Shown here in pieces: positions 1-10,696 of a stretch of DNA of 64,000 nucleotides; position 1 is the stretch's first letter; every line of letters begins with the position of its first letter. The notes under the pieces were generated by a model, which was given only the letters and a program-made list of their open reading frames with translations, had not been told where the DNA came from and searched no databases. Location of the stretch: assembly GCA_949825065.1 (NCBI GenBank), contig OX463849.1:6076001-6140000 (forward strand). The letters are read 5' to 3'. The DNA is from Odontocerum albicorne (lineage: Eukaryota > Arthropoda > Insecta > Trichoptera > Odontoceridae). Position numbers and translations under genes: made by a program.

Positions 1-574
1 AACAAAATTAACTACCCTGGGGGCTTACGAGAGTAAATCCGACCTACCCTTCCGTTATAAGCACAAGCTCCCGAAGCATTATCTGTTGCCTGACTAGTCC
101 ACCTTCAGTATTAGCTGGGACGACCAAGGTCTGAGTGAATGTGATGGAATACAAGTAGCCTGAACGAGTGGACTTGTTTTTGCTAAATAATTAGTGTAAG
201 AATTGCTATCTAGTTATAAGTAGTACGTAGGTGTTAATTATTTCTATGAAATCATACGAGTATATTAAGATTGAAAAAAATTTAATAAAATAATATGTAG
301 GAAAATAAGATTAAGTAAGTTCATCAATTATAACATATAATTAAGATTAGTTAAGTAATACATGTGTATATAGGTATAGCCTTGACAAATGTTTGTACAA
401 TAATTTACTTTGTTTAATAAAACAAAATTAAAAAACATCAAATTTTAAACATACAATTTAAACTGAAAAAAATCCATGTACAAAAACAAAAAAAATTACA
501 CAAAGAAATTAAAAATAAAAACAATTGCGTCTTTTAATTTTGATTCACCACTATTAATAAAAAAAAATATAAAC
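1..574. other. AT-rich sequence, no feature seen
   Basis: No open frame, repeat or motif that I can support. Base composition is strongly A+T. Confidence 0.6.
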
Positions 575-855
575 AGTAATGTATAGGGACTATAAAATAT
601 TATACATCAAAATGTAATGAAAAAAATATTGAAAAGTAATGTATGTAGACTATAACATATTATATATCAAACTGTGATGAAAAAATATCGAAATTTAATG
701 TTTGTAGACTATAACATATTATATATCAAACTGTGATGAAAAAATATCGAAATGTAATGTATGTAGACTATAACATATTATATATCAAACAGTCATGAAA
801 AAAATCGAACATTAATATGTGTGGACCAAAACATTTTATATATCAAACACATATA
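575..855 (+). repeat. Minisatellite, ~62-bp unit, about 4.5 copies
   Basis: Successive units each contain GTAGACTATAACATATTATA followed by TATCAAACTGTGATG and a short A run. The outer units are diverged and the two middle ones nearly identical. The array runs into the LINE fragment that follows. Confidence 0.8.
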
Positions 856-1263
856 TGCGTGTGGCATAGTCAGTCAGTCATCTTTTAGCTTCGGTCGTCA
901 GTTTGTTTATATCCTCCATTGCTCCGTGGAACCTGTGTTAAGGGCATTCTCTTATAATGTGGTGTTAGGTCTGAGCAGCAGCAACGCCGTCACAACTGGG
1001 GTCATCGATGTAGCCCCATATGTGGCGCTCGGCTGCACTTCTGCTGCACTCTGTTCTAACACGGTTCAGTGTTGCCCACTCTTTGCGGTTCAGCTCAAAG
1101 CCGGCGACCCTCTTAGATGGTTCCGTAATTAGGTGTTTATTTCTTGTGTCCCCATTTCTCCATTCCTCTGCCCAGGCCTGTTCGACCGTGAAACCATTGC
1201 TCTCTAAGACCTGTGCTCGAGCCCAGAAGGGTTTTCTAGATTTGAGCCTAGTATGTGTGGTAT
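820..1263 (-). mobile_element. LINE fragment (C-terminal end of ORF2), 5' part missing
   Basis: Read on the minus strand, the sequence gives a broken frame with a cysteine motif (CDCGAAAQ type), then HHIIRECPKHRFHGAMDD, typical of the end of jockey/I-type LINE polyproteins. The same stretch recurs in the same orientation at 49555-50030, which shows that it is a dispersed repeat. The copy here resumes at 1762 to about 1795, after a nested RTE insertion at 1264-1750. Frames are interrupted and no activity is expected. Confidence 0.65.
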
Positions 1264-1750
1264 GTGTATGTGTGATTTGAGCCTAGTATGTGAAGCGAAG
1301 GGTCTATAATCAGTGCATTCTTCCAGTACTTACGTATGGCTGCGAGACATGGACGCTCACAGTAAAGAACACGCAAAAGCTCCAGACCGCACAAAAGGGC
1401 ATGGAGAGATGCATGTTGGGATATACTAAAAGAGACCGTAAACGAAACACCTGGATTCGCAATATAACAAAGGTAGAATACGTTATAAAGGTGTGCAAAA
1501 GAATGAAGTGGCAATGGGCCGGACACGTAGCCAGAATGTCAGACTCCCGATGGACATCTGAAATAATCCAATGGTACCCAAGAGGCATAAAGAGGCCTAG
1601 AAGAAGACCGAAGGTACGCTGGATGGACGAAATCAGGAAGCATGGCAGCATCACGTGGCATCGGCGAGCAAAGGAGCGAACTGTTTGGAGTCAACTTAGG
1701 GAGACCTTCATCCAGCAGTGGATTGACTCTGGTTGACAATGATGATGATG
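1264..1750 (+). mobile_element. 5'-truncated RTE-type LINE, 3' end with (GAT)n tail
   Basis: The + strand frame 1290-1736 (about 148 codons) is the carboxy end of an RTE-type LINE reverse transcriptase. It has the order QCILPVLTYGCETWTL, then KWQWAGHVARMSDSRW, then RPRRRPKVRWMDEIRK and a QQWIDSG terminus just before the stop. A (GAT)n simple tail follows at 1738-1750. The insert is flanked by an 11-bp direct repeat, ATGTGTGGTAT, at 1253-1263 and 1751-1761, which is a target-site duplication. It lies inside the LINE fragment that begins at 820. The first ~25 bases of the insert repeat local sequence (TTTGAGCCTAGTATGTG), suggesting a template jump at the 5' end. Confidence 0.8.
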
Positions 1751-1795
1751 ATGTGTGGTATTCCTCAGGGCCAAGTTTAAAACAGTAATGTAAAA

Positions 1796-2319
1796 ATATG
1801 AAACGAAAGGAAAAATTAACGCAATATTCAGGAGCTTAGTGAAATATTGGAACAAGTTGAAGAATTCTGTAGAGGTCATTCATTTAGTAAGTTAGTTACT
1901 TTTCTGTAAAGAAAAGTGGACTTTTGTCTGTAAAAAGCTATAGTCGCAAATTAAAGCTAAGCACTTTAATCTCAAATGTCTACATTTATTGTATAAAAAC
2001 ATTCGTCTATGGCAATTTCACAATTGTATTTTGATTAATTGGGAATCGTCTGGAGATCTGATGGAAAGGGAAATCAAATGATTGAAATTAATGACATCTG
2101 AGAAAGCTGAAAATTAATTGAAATTGTTCTGTGCCATTTACAGAGTGGATTTAATCTATATTTTGTTTGAAATTATTCTAAAAGACAGACGAATTTAATT
2201 TCTAAATATTTTTTTTAACAAAATTGACATTTCAAAAATCAGTTTTAATAAATATTTAATATTCTCTGTTCTATCACAATCCTGCAAATACGCTGAAGTA
2301 GTTGGATAAATACTGTTTT
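1796..2319. other. No feature seen
   Basis: AT-rich spacer without a supportable frame or repeat. Confidence 0.5.
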
Positions 2320-2545
2320 CATTGTATAACGCTTTCGTTGAATACAATATAATCTGATGGGTTTATTGTCGTGTGGCTATTTCTTACAATCAACCTGAAA
2401 TATGTTTGAAAAACTTGAAGGTAAAACTACATAGATTTCGTAAACAATCGGGTATCAACGGAAATCGAACGAGCAACCTCCATGTTTGAAAACAGATGTT
2501 TTACTAGTTGAAATTGCCCATTTAAGCCACGGAGGTCTTCATAAA
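2320..2545 (-). mobile_element. tRNA-derived SINE (diverged)
   Basis: Read on the minus strand the element starts near 2545 with CCGTGGCTTAAATGGG (box A-like) and continues to CTCGTTCGATTTCC (box B-like). The body ends in a tail related to the LINE tail seen at 51130-51215. Similar elements lie at 22165, 45095, 48925 and 52800. The promoter boxes are degenerate. Confidence 0.6.
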
Positions 2546-2804
2546 ATTTACATTAAATAATTTAATTTATGCATTAGCATCTGTCATTTTTTTTTCGAGT
2601 TAAAAAGGTCTCATAAATACATGTTTAGAAAAAAAGGTGGATTGAGAGAGGGAGAACTGAGGAGCTTTTGGAGGTCTCCACATAGGCTGTAAGTGAATTG
2701 CTGATGCGAATATAGAGTGTGTGATGAAAAGTTGTTGGACATGACTTGGAAGTGGTTCTTGAGATACCGTTGTTTTTGTGATATTTTGGGGTTTAATTGT
2801 GTAT

Positions 2805-3425
2805 GTCTAGAATGAGAATTAAGAATGCAGTGTGTGAATTTCTAGTATTTAAAAATGCGGAGTGTGAATGTCTAGTATTTAATAATGCAGACTGTGAATG
2901 TCTAGTATTTAAGAATGCAGAGTATGAATGTCTAGTATTTAAGAATGCAGAGTGTGAATGTCCAGTATTTAATAATGCAGAATGTGAATGTCTAGTATTT
3001 AAGAAAGCAGAGTATGAATGTCTAGTATTTAAGAATGCAGAGTATGAATGTCTAGTATTTAAGAATGCAGAGTGTGAATGTCCAGTATTTAATAATGCAG
3101 AATGTGAATGTCTAGTATTTAAGAAAGCAGAGTATGAATGTCTAGTATTTAAGAATGCAGAGTATGAATGTCTAGTATTTAAGAATGCAGAGTGTGAATG
3201 TCCAGTATTTAATAATGCAGAATGTGAATGTCTAGTATTTAAGAAAGCAGAGTATGAATGTCTAGTATTTAAGAATGCAGAGTGTGAATGTCTAGTATTC
3301 AAGAATGCAATGTGAAAGTCCAGTATTTAAGAATGCAGAGTGTGAATGTCTAGTATTTAAGAATGCAGGGTGTGAATTTCTAGTATTTAAGAATGCGGAG
3401 TGTCAATGTCTAGTATTTAAGATAT
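2805..3425 (+). repeat. Minisatellite, 30-bp unit, ~20 copies, with 120-bp higher-order repeat
   Basis: The unit is TCTAGTATTTAAGAATGCAG plus AGTGTGAATG (30 bp). From 2941 to 3300 the variants recur in blocks of four: 2941-3000, 3061-3120 and 3181-3240 are identical, and 3001-3060 equals 3121-3180. The period of the higher-order repeat is therefore 120 bp. Because 30 is divisible by three and the unit lacks stops in the relevant frames, long frames appear on both strands. These are not genes. Confidence 0.95.
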
Positions 3426-3519
3426 GAAAATTTTGATTTAATAATGAGACGACTTAGTCACAGACCTTTATCCTCAAAATAGAGGATTTAAAGGACTATT
3501 GTATGCTTGTACTCTTAAA

Positions 3520-4200
3520 GAGCCGAATCAATGGTACAGAAATACGTGCACTGAGAAGATTATATGGGATAGAATTGTGTTATAGAATTTAGAATGAAGT
3601 GATTAGGGATGAAAGTGAACGTAAGACCGCTTTATTAAGTAAGAAAAAGAAGAGCACTCTGACATAGTCTGGTTATGTAGAACGAACAAGTGAAGAAACA
3701 ACAAATATACAGAGCAAATGTGAGTCGAAGACTTGGTAGAGGAAAACGAAGGGAAGTATAGTCGGATCAAGTATACTCGTACAATATTTTGAAAGAAATC
3801 GTAGGAGTTGCATAAGACGGATTAGGAATGTACAGAAGATGAAGACATTATAAATGAATTCATGGATAAAATGGATGTTTTAGTAAGATGAAGAAAGGAG
3901 CTTTAAGATGGTTTGGACACGTGGAGAGAGTGAATGATGAAAGAATGACTAAGCGAGTATACAAGTCAAGGTATGCGTGGAAGAGGTACGAGTAGACCAA
4001 GGAAAACTTGACTGAACCAAATGGACTAGATTTAAAAGAAAGTAAAGTGAGAAATGTGAATAATAGAATATTGTGCATGACGAGTTGTATGAATGTGGAG
4101 GAGGTGAAAATCGTGTGCTTAAATAAAAAAATTGGAGATCTGTTCTCTTTGCTTACCCCGCAAGGGGCAATGTGGGATATATGTATGTACATTGCTTCTT
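3520..4200 (+). mobile_element. Decayed RTE-type LINE C-terminal fragments (family b), two in a row
   Basis: Broken frames resemble the end of an RTE-like reverse transcriptase: RALRRLYG-type start, then YRANVSRRLGRGKRR (3710-3760). A second piece at 3888-4195 reads LRWFGHVERVNDERMTKRVY and ends in the CMTSCMNVEEVKIVC block. The 3' end has a short hairpin, CCCCGCAAGGGG, followed by ATATGTATGTA. Related ends occur near 18150, 33760, 46350 and 57230. Many stops and frameshifts are present. Confidence 0.6.
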
Positions 4201-4209
4201 AAAAATAAG

Positions 4210-4903
4210 AAGCAATGTTGAGATTTATTTTTATATAAATATTTCAATTTGAAAATTTTATATACTTTTACGTTAAGTCAATATACATTAAATGATAAAA
4301 AAGGAACAGATAAAGGGTTTTGGATACTATATTCAAATTGAATTTGTCAACGTGTTTTTAATACAAGTCTCGTCGAGTTCTGTTTCTTTCAATATAAACC
4401 TTTTGAGACAATGTTAAAATGTTCAATTTTAAAATAAATTGACAGAATTTAAATTGAATTTGTTCAGGCCAATAAGTCTGAAAGAAATAAAATGTTTACC
4501 CTTTAGTAAGGACAAGTTTATTATTGGATCAAAATATACTTAACGTACATGAAACTTTAACGTGACATACATAAAACAACTTTATAAAATGTTATAATTA
4601 AGGAAAAATATTTTTGTTCACAATTTAGTATATCTTGAAAATATTCTAGTCACTTAACATACGCGTACGTTAAATGACGTACATTTTATAAAGAAATAAA
4701 GATTCTTAATCCTTCCTTTCTATCTCAGAATTAAACGACAAAATTGTTCGAATGAATTTTTATGTATAAAATTTCTTTAACTGCAACTCAAAAAGTAGTT
4801 GCCGTATGTTCGTTCATTAACGTATCTTGTATCCTGGTTTCACCATTATCCTTTTTTCTAATATTCTTTCCTTCCCTTCCCACAGATGGATCATTTTTTT
4901 ATA
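4210..4903. other. No feature seen
   Basis: AT-rich spacer. No frame or repeat supported. Confidence 0.5.
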
Positions 4904-4905
4904 TA

Positions 4906-5864
4906 CGAGGCATATCCAGAAATTAAGTGTACTGAATTTTTGAAGGTTACATTTTTTTTTATTTAAACAAAGAAATTACGTGGTTGCCGTAGTACATATG
5001 TAAGCTATTTTTCGACATAGTCGCCATTCCTCTCAATGCAGGTGGTGAAGCGGGGTATCAACTTTTTGATGACTTCCTCGAAGTAGTTTCCCGCCAACCC
5101 CTCCGTCCCCTTCTCCACTTCCTCCTTTACCTCATCGTCAGATGAAAACCTTTTTCCACCCATGTGCAGCTTCAGGGAGGTAAAGAGATAGTAATCTGAA
5201 GGTGCTAGGTCAGGGAAATGCGCGGGATGGTTCAGGACATCCCATTTAAACGAGGCGAGCAGTTCCTTCGTGGCGTTGGCCGTGTGTGGTCTGGCATTTT
5301 CGTGCAGCAGGCAGACTCCCTTTGTCAGCATGCCTCTCCTCTTGTTCTGAATCGCCCTCCGCAATTTTTTTAGGGTCTCACAGTATCTTGAAAAGTTGAT
5401 GGTCTCCCCTTGAGACATATATTCAATTAAAATTATGCCTTGACAGTCCCAAAACACGGATACCATGATTTTCTTGGCTGAAATTGTGGTTTTGAACTTT
5501 TTGGCGGAGGGTGAAGAGGTGTGACGTGACCGTTTTTAAACTCGCGACACCACTTGTACACACTCTTACGATTCATAGCTTTATCACCATATGCAGTTTT
5601 CACCTCATTATAAACTTCAACCGGAGGTTTTCCCTTCCAAACGAGATAACGGATGACGCCGCGTATTTCGCACTTGGCGGGAGATTGGATTGACATTTTT
5701 CACGAAACGTGTTGTCGCGTCGACACTTCTCAACGTACTGACCTCGAACCGGTCTCGTTGCGGAGGGGAAGGGTCAGGCTACACGAAAGCGTAGCCAACA
5801 TGTCGAAAATAAAATCCATCCGGTCGTGAGAGCCTCAGTACACTTACTTTCTGGATACGCATAG
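4906..5864 (-). mobile_element. Internally deleted mariner element, copy 1 (959 bp)
   Basis: Flanked by TA on both sides (4904-4905 and 5865-5866). The terminal inverted repeats share TATCCAGAAA.TAAGTGTACTGA, with the outer ~9 bases less well matched. The length is about 330 bp short of the usual ~1.3 kb of mariners. The missing part lies inside the transposase between the DNA-binding and catalytic halves. Two further copies with the same deletion lie at 10697 and 55919, all in the same orientation. Confidence 0.93.
5005..5696 (-). pseudogene. mariner transposase remnant, copy 1
   Basis: The amino part (5696 downwards) is a mariner helix-turn-helix region: SPAKCEIRGVIRYLVWKG, then AYGDKAMNRKSVYKWCREFK. 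After a short junction the carboxy part resumes at SVFWDCQGIILIEYMSQG and runs through the second and third catalytic-residue regions to a normal end, GDYVEK. The segment with the first catalytic aspartate is absent. The second catalytic position is HENARPHT, where mariners have HDNARPHT, so that residue is changed as well. A one-base loss in a T run near 5500 (five T's where copy 2 has six) shifts the frame between the two halves. The protein cannot be functional. Confidence 0.9.
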
Positions 5865-5936
5865 TATAAGTCGAATCATGTCTTCTTTTAAATGTACTAC
5901 TCTCTATTTTACCATTGTAAATCATTCACTCAGTGA

Positions 5937-6710
5937 TTGATGCACCTCACTTACTCGCAAGCATTTAATTTCGTATTCCTACTAGATCCACAACGACAGC
6001 TTAATCCCTTTTATACCGAAAATTGCTATACTAATTATAAAGTCAACTCCTCTATAATTCGTATGCAAAGACTTGGAAACGAGTTTTACAACAATTTAGA
6101 TACTTTTACTATAAGTATATATAGTATTCGCCAGAATATCACAATATTTAGAAATAGCTACTAACTTTGTGCTCTCCTTTATTAACATAAATAACGTAAT
6201 ATAAACAAAACATTAAGAACAATACTTTGCCTCTGGAGTTGAGTAACCCGGCATCAACATGTAGGAAGGTTTTAATTCTGCAAAGCAGCTTGTATCTCGT
6301 TCTCCTAATGAGGCCATGTGTTTTCTATATCTCAATATCTATCCATAAAATTCCCACAAAATTCTCAAAAAACCCAATATTTGTTCTATGTGTGCGTTAT
6401 TCCACTAAAAACAAATCGGAGTCTTTACCTCTATAAAATAAGCCTTCGACAATTCCGTAAGTCTGCTTGGTGAAGTTTGGTAATATTTTGTGGTATACAT
6501 ACATAACATATATTGAACTTAAATATACATATAATTATTAAATAATTTTGACTGTAATTTATTGTCACTACTGCTTTTTGTATCTTCATGTTAGTTTAAG
6601 ATAAAGTTTTGTATTATTTGTTAATAATTTTAAGTACTTTATAACCTGTCACATATTCATTTGTATAAAAAGACACTGTTGTGTCGTTAATTAAATAAAT
6701 AAATAAAATA
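5937..6710 (+). mobile_element. LINE 3' end relic with (TAAA)n tail
   Basis: The frame 5937-6164 contains NPFYTENCYTNYKVNSSIIR and MQRLGNEFYNNLD, a pattern seen at the carboxy end of jockey-like LINE proteins. About 450 bp of AT-rich sequence then leads to TAAATAAATAAATAAAATA at ~6690-6710, a typical non-LTR retrotransposon tail. The assignment rests on motif resemblance only. The rest of the stretch up to 6862 shows nothing else. Confidence 0.45.
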
Positions 6711-7456
6711 TTATACAGCTCTTATAAAAATATTTGATCTCATACTGAAAACATTTTTTTTCTGGATATTTCGAGTAGATTAATTTGTAACAGGTTAAGA
6801 TTTATTTGTTAACAACTACAGTCCTTATTTCTTCAAGGATCAATTGGTTGGTTCTTCTGGTGGTCTATATCAGTGGTCCCCAACCTTTTTGTAGCCGCGG
6901 ACCGGTCAACGTTTCATAATTTTACCGCGGCTCACTGGGGGAGGGGGGGGGGGTACACATCGAATGTAGTTTTTTTTTTAAATTTAATAACAATACAATA
7001 TATAATAATAAAATTTACGACTGTGGTACATAAGTTATAGTGACAAATAATAGTAGAGAAAACACAAGGTTTGTGGGAAAAATTAAGAAAAAATTTATAA
7101 TAACAATGAAGGATTATTCAGTTTCAGATAATTTTTTAATTTTCTTTTGGATTCATGGGTATTTCCATATTTTTAAGGTTCAACGGAAGGTTGAAAGTAT
7201 TTTTTTCCAAGATAGAGAAAATAATTTTGAGAATGCTTAGGATTTAATATCGGGATTTTAATGTTATTCTGATATCTTGCAGATATATTAACTTGAAAGT
7301 TATTTATCTATTTTCTTTAAGTTTTGATGTTGAAGTTTTATGTGTTTTGATTTAATATTTTTGATTGAATCGTGTTTAAACATGCCTCCAAAATAAAATA
7401 CAGTTACCCCTTAAAAATGAATAAAAACAGATTTAATATTTTAACTTAATGCTAAA

Positions 7457-9322
7457 TCAATGAGAACCCTGAGCTTGCTTCATTGAAACGAGATGGTTCC
7501 ATCTGGGGGTAATAGGAGATTGTGACACCCGAAGTGTCTTGCTTATGTCCAGTTTATTTCTTTGTTTTGTTTTGGTTGCTGTCACTGCAGAAAACCCCGC
7601 TTCACATAGATAGGATGTCGGAAATGGCAATAGGGATTTTAGTGCTGTGGTGGCAATCTCAGGGTATTCCGCCATGACTCTAATCCAGAACACCGGCAGA
7701 GTTGTTGTCTCGAACATAGTTTTAAGGCTGCCGTCATTTGCAATATCCAGCAGTTGATTTTCTTCTTTCGCAGGCATGCTATATTCGCGTGGTTTATTGA
7801 TAAATGGGTCCCGGATCCATTCCTTGCCAGTTCGTGGGTCTTTTGTGGTTGGGAAGTAGTGCTCAAACTCTTTTAAAAGTAAAGACAGGTGATCTTGCAC
7901 CAACTGGGAGAATGAATGCTCTGGCTCAGTCTCGCCTAAAATCCCCGCCAATGTCTGAAACATGTCCAAAATGCCTCTGTTTACGCGTCGTTCCCACAAC
8001 TCCAGTTTGGCTTTAAATGCAGCTACTTTGTCTGCCAACTTGAAAACAGTTGTCATTTTACCCTGAAGGGACAGATTAAGTTCATTGAGCAGGCTGAATA
8101 CGTCACACAGGTAAGCCAGTTTTGCAACCCATGCCTTGTCATTGAAATGTGCTGCCAGTGGTGACTTCTTTTCTGCGAGAAATCTTTGCAATGGCTCTCG
8201 TAATTCAAATACTCTGGTTAGCGATTTCCCTCTGGATAACCATCTTATTTCTGTGTGTAAGAGAAGGCATTTGTGCTCTGCGTCCATCTCCTCGCAAAGT
8301 TGCTTAAACAGGCGCGAGTTAAGGGCGTGTGCTTTGATGTGGTTAATAACTTTAACGACATCATTCAATACGCTGTTGAATTCCGGTGAAATTTTTCGGC
8401 TTGCAAACATTTCCCTATGAATGATACAATGCGTAGATTCACTCTCAGGTGCAACCTCCTTAATCCGAGCAGCTAAACCAGACAGTCGTCCGGTCATGGC
8501 AGCAGCTCCATCTGTGCATATGCCAACACAAAAGGACCATTTTAGTTTTCCTGATATATAACCATCCAGTGCCTTGAACAGTTCTGCTCCTGTGGTGTTG
8601 GTTGGCAAAGATAGTGCACATAACACATCCTCATGCACATCCTCCTCATATAGATATCGCACATAAACAAGTAGTATTGCCTTGTTGTCGATATCTGTAG
8701 ATTCGTCGACCTGGAGTGCGTACCACGGTGATGTATTAATCCTCTTCAACAATTGTGTCTCAATGTCTTCGGCTATTTCCTCAATGCGCCTAGTCACAGT
8801 GCTAGCCGACAAAAGCACATGTGCCATCTTTTCCACAGCAGCCTCTCCTAGAAGTTCACGGCAAATATCTTTAGTGGAGGGCAAGATCAATTCTTCACCG
8901 ATATTGAATGGCTTTTTAGCCTTAGCAATACGGTTTGCCACCAAATATGATGCTCTCAATGCATTATCATTTATTGATGTGGTGGCCCTCATAAATTTCT
9001 TCTGTCCTTCGTATTCCCGTTTCATTCTTTCAAAATACTCCAGAGGCTTGTCTTTTAATCCAGGGTGCTTGGTTTTTAAGTGGCGAAGCAGTTTTGAAGG
9101 TTTCATTGCCTCATTAGAGAGCTTGTCGCCGCAAACTAAGCAGAGCGGGATTGGTGTGTGGGAATCACCTGTCCCGATAAATCCACATTTCAAGTAGGAC
9201 TCCTGGTATTTTCTCTTAAATGGGATATATCTCTTTGATGTTGAAGGCGCTTCTTCAGACTCTTCACTGGGCCTTTTCTTTTTCCCGAGGAATCTTTCTA
9301 ACGACGTCTGTTTCGTATTCAT
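7457..9322 (-). CDS. hAT transposase, ZBED5/FAM200-like
   Basis: This is a cut-and-paste transposase of the hAT superfamily; it would act in the nucleus on the ends at 6871 and 10382. The chosen start at 9322 gives 621 residues beginning MNTKQTSLERFLGKKK. An in-frame upstream ATG at 9502 would add 60 residues that look non-conserved. In order: a basic leader; a BED-type zinc finger at about residues 61-86 (CLVC, then HLKTKH); the first catalytic aspartate region LQVDESTDI (~206); the second, CTDGAAAMTG (~271); the conserved HCIIH (~298-302); and near the carboxy end SYLCEAGFSAV, which supplies the glutamate and the hATC dimerisation region. No stop or frameshift interrupts it. The family includes vertebrate genes domesticated from hAT elements, but here the intact ends and duplication indicate a transposon gene, not a host gene. 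Confidence 0.92.
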   Translation of the reverse strand: MNTKQTSLERFLGKKKRPSEESEEAPSTSKRYIPFKRKYQESYLKCGFIGTGDSHTPIPLCLVCGDKLSNEAMKPSKLLRHLKTKHPGLKDKPLEYFERMKREYEGQKKFMRATTSINDNALRASYLVANRIAKAKKPFNIGEELILPSTKDICRELLGEAAVEKMAHVLLSASTVTRRIEEIAEDIETQLLKRINTSPWYALQVDESTDIDNKAILLVYVRYLYEEDVHEDVLCALSLPTNTTGAELFKALDGYISGKLKWSFCVGICTDGAAAMTGRLSGLAARIKEVAPESESTHCIIHREMFASRKISPEFNSVLNDVVKVINHIKAHALNSRLFKQLCEEMDAEHKCLLLHTEIRWLSRGKSLTRVFELREPLQRFLAEKKSPLAAHFNDKAWVAKLAYLCDVFSLLNELNLSLQGKMTTVFKLADKVAAFKAKLELWERRVNRGILDMFQTLAGILGETEPEHSFSQLVQDHLSLLLKEFEHYFPTTKDPRTGKEWIRDPFINKPREYSMPAKEENQLLDIANDGSLKTMFETTTLPVFWIRVMAEYPEIATTALKSLLPFPTSYLCEAGFSAVTATKTKQRNKLDISKTLRVSQSPITPRWNHLVSMKQAQGSH

Positions 9323-9496
9323 TTTTACGATTTTGTGGGCTAAATTTGAGCAAACAGTATATACACGTACACTAAGCACTGTTAAACATGAGGAAGTACC
9401 GGTAAAGAGAGAGAAGAACGACACACACCTTCTCTCCACCAAAGCTACAGCGTCACTGATAAAAAAGGTTATTTTTTGACGTGCCGTAAAAGAGGT

Positions 9497-9835
9497 TGCC
9501 ATACTTTACGGCTTGCCTATGGGCTATGGGTAATCCCGCTTCTCCTTTGTTTGCGAAATATTTATGGATTCTATTGAAAACAAACTTGTGGACTGCGGAC
9601 TTTCATTATTATCTAATGTTTTTGTTTGGATTAGATATGTTGATAATATTTTCATTATTTGGTCAGGTAGCAACAGACAATTAAAGAATTTTCTTACATT
9701 CATTAACAACCTTCATCTGAATTTTAAATTTACATTAGAACATAACGATAATGATAGCTTAAACTTTTTAGGCCTAATAAAAGTCAGTAAAGTTAACAAT
9801 TTCTAATATTTAAGAAATTAAAAATATAACAAAAA
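9497..9835 (+). pseudogene. Penelope-like reverse transcriptase fragment inside the hAT 5' region
   Basis: On the + strand, opposite the transposase, a broken frame reads LPMGYG, then (frameshifted) SPLF and FMDSIENKLVDCGLS. It continues with WIRYVDNIFIIWSGSNRQ, where YVDN stands for the catalytic YVDD, and then FTLEHNDNDSLNFLGL. This order is characteristic of Penelope-like element (PLE) reverse transcriptases. The piece is short, frameshifted and has lost the second catalytic aspartate. It starts just upstream of the ATG at 9502 of the longer hAT frame. Confidence 0.72.
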
Positions 9836-10696
9836 ATGAAGTTTTTATATTGTCTCTGCCAGACCAGACTCCCGATACATTATTATTTAGACACATGTTG
9901 AAATGGAAGAGCCACGTCCCGTACAGCTCGTACCTATAAGGAAGCTTCCAACAGTTAAGTATATATCCCGATTTTCACTTTTTTAAGTATTGATAAGATC
10001 TGAAATCTCGATCGATAGACGTCTCGACTCGATCTTCGATCGACAGAGGACGATTTTTGACATCTTATGTATATATAAAGTATATAAAATATATAGTATT
10101 TGCCTTGTTTAAGTTACGGCAAGACCGCCTTCGGAATCAAGGATGACTCCGCATGCGGCATGCATATGGTAGTGTGGTGTTGTTTTATTTCGAAGGTATT
10201 GTCGGAAGGTCGGTGGTAACTTAGCGTGAAGGGGTTTTCAACGGAATAATTATTTTAAGCAATAATTAAGTTTTATTGGGTATGTTCGATTTTTCAAAAG
10301 TAATTTTGATTTTTAAGCAGGCCCTTGCGCGGCCCAGTACCAATTGGCCCACGGCCCGGTACCGTGCCGTTGGGGACCACGGGTCTATATGATACATTGC
10401 GGAAGAACCACATTCAACACCACATATAAAAAACATCAATCACATTACTTAGGCGTACAGACGTCTGCACCATAAAAGTAAAAAGAAAAAGGTAAAGTTC
10501 CAACCTACGGGGATTGGATCAATTTACCCTATTATATATCTTGCAAACGAAATATTCTCTCATGGAGTACCCTACATTTAAAATCACATATCTAGATCAG
10601 AAGTTGGCAATCTTATTGTCATGAAGGACGCAATAATATATTTTTTTTATTTGTTTATGATTAAAAACATTGCTAGTAAAATAACAGTTTTAATTA

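Larger units (their letters stand above)
6871..10382 (-). mobile_element. Complete hAT transposon (3.5 kb) with 8-bp target duplication
   Basis: The left end is CAGTGGTCCCCAAC at 6871 and the right end is its near-perfect inverted copy, GTTGGGGACCACGG, ending at 10382. Both sides carry the identical 8-mer GTCTATAT (6863-6870, 10383-10390), the target duplication length expected of hAT elements. Inside is one long transposase frame on the minus strand (7457-9322), a ~580-bp 3' side and a ~1-kb 5' side. The 5' side carries a Penelope-like fragment (9497-9835). An eleven-G run lies at ~6942-6952. Ends, duplication and frame are all preserved, so the insertion is probably fairly young. Confidence 0.95.

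Noticed and set aside
2793..3315. Long open frames on both strands, a candidate repeat protein
   Set aside because: They are produced by a 30-bp tandem repeat whose period keeps both strands open. No start context, signal or family resemblance.
2805..3425. CRISPR-like regular repeats
   Set aside because: There are no unique spacers; units are contiguous. The genome is eukaryotic.
8682..9197. 171-codon plus-strand frame
   Set aside because: Shadow frame opposite the hAT transposase.
9322..9502. Upstream ATG adding 60 residues to the hAT transposase
   Set aside because: The extension lacks the expected BED-protein leader and abuts the PLE fragment. The ATG at 9322 gives a typical start (MNTKQTSLERF).
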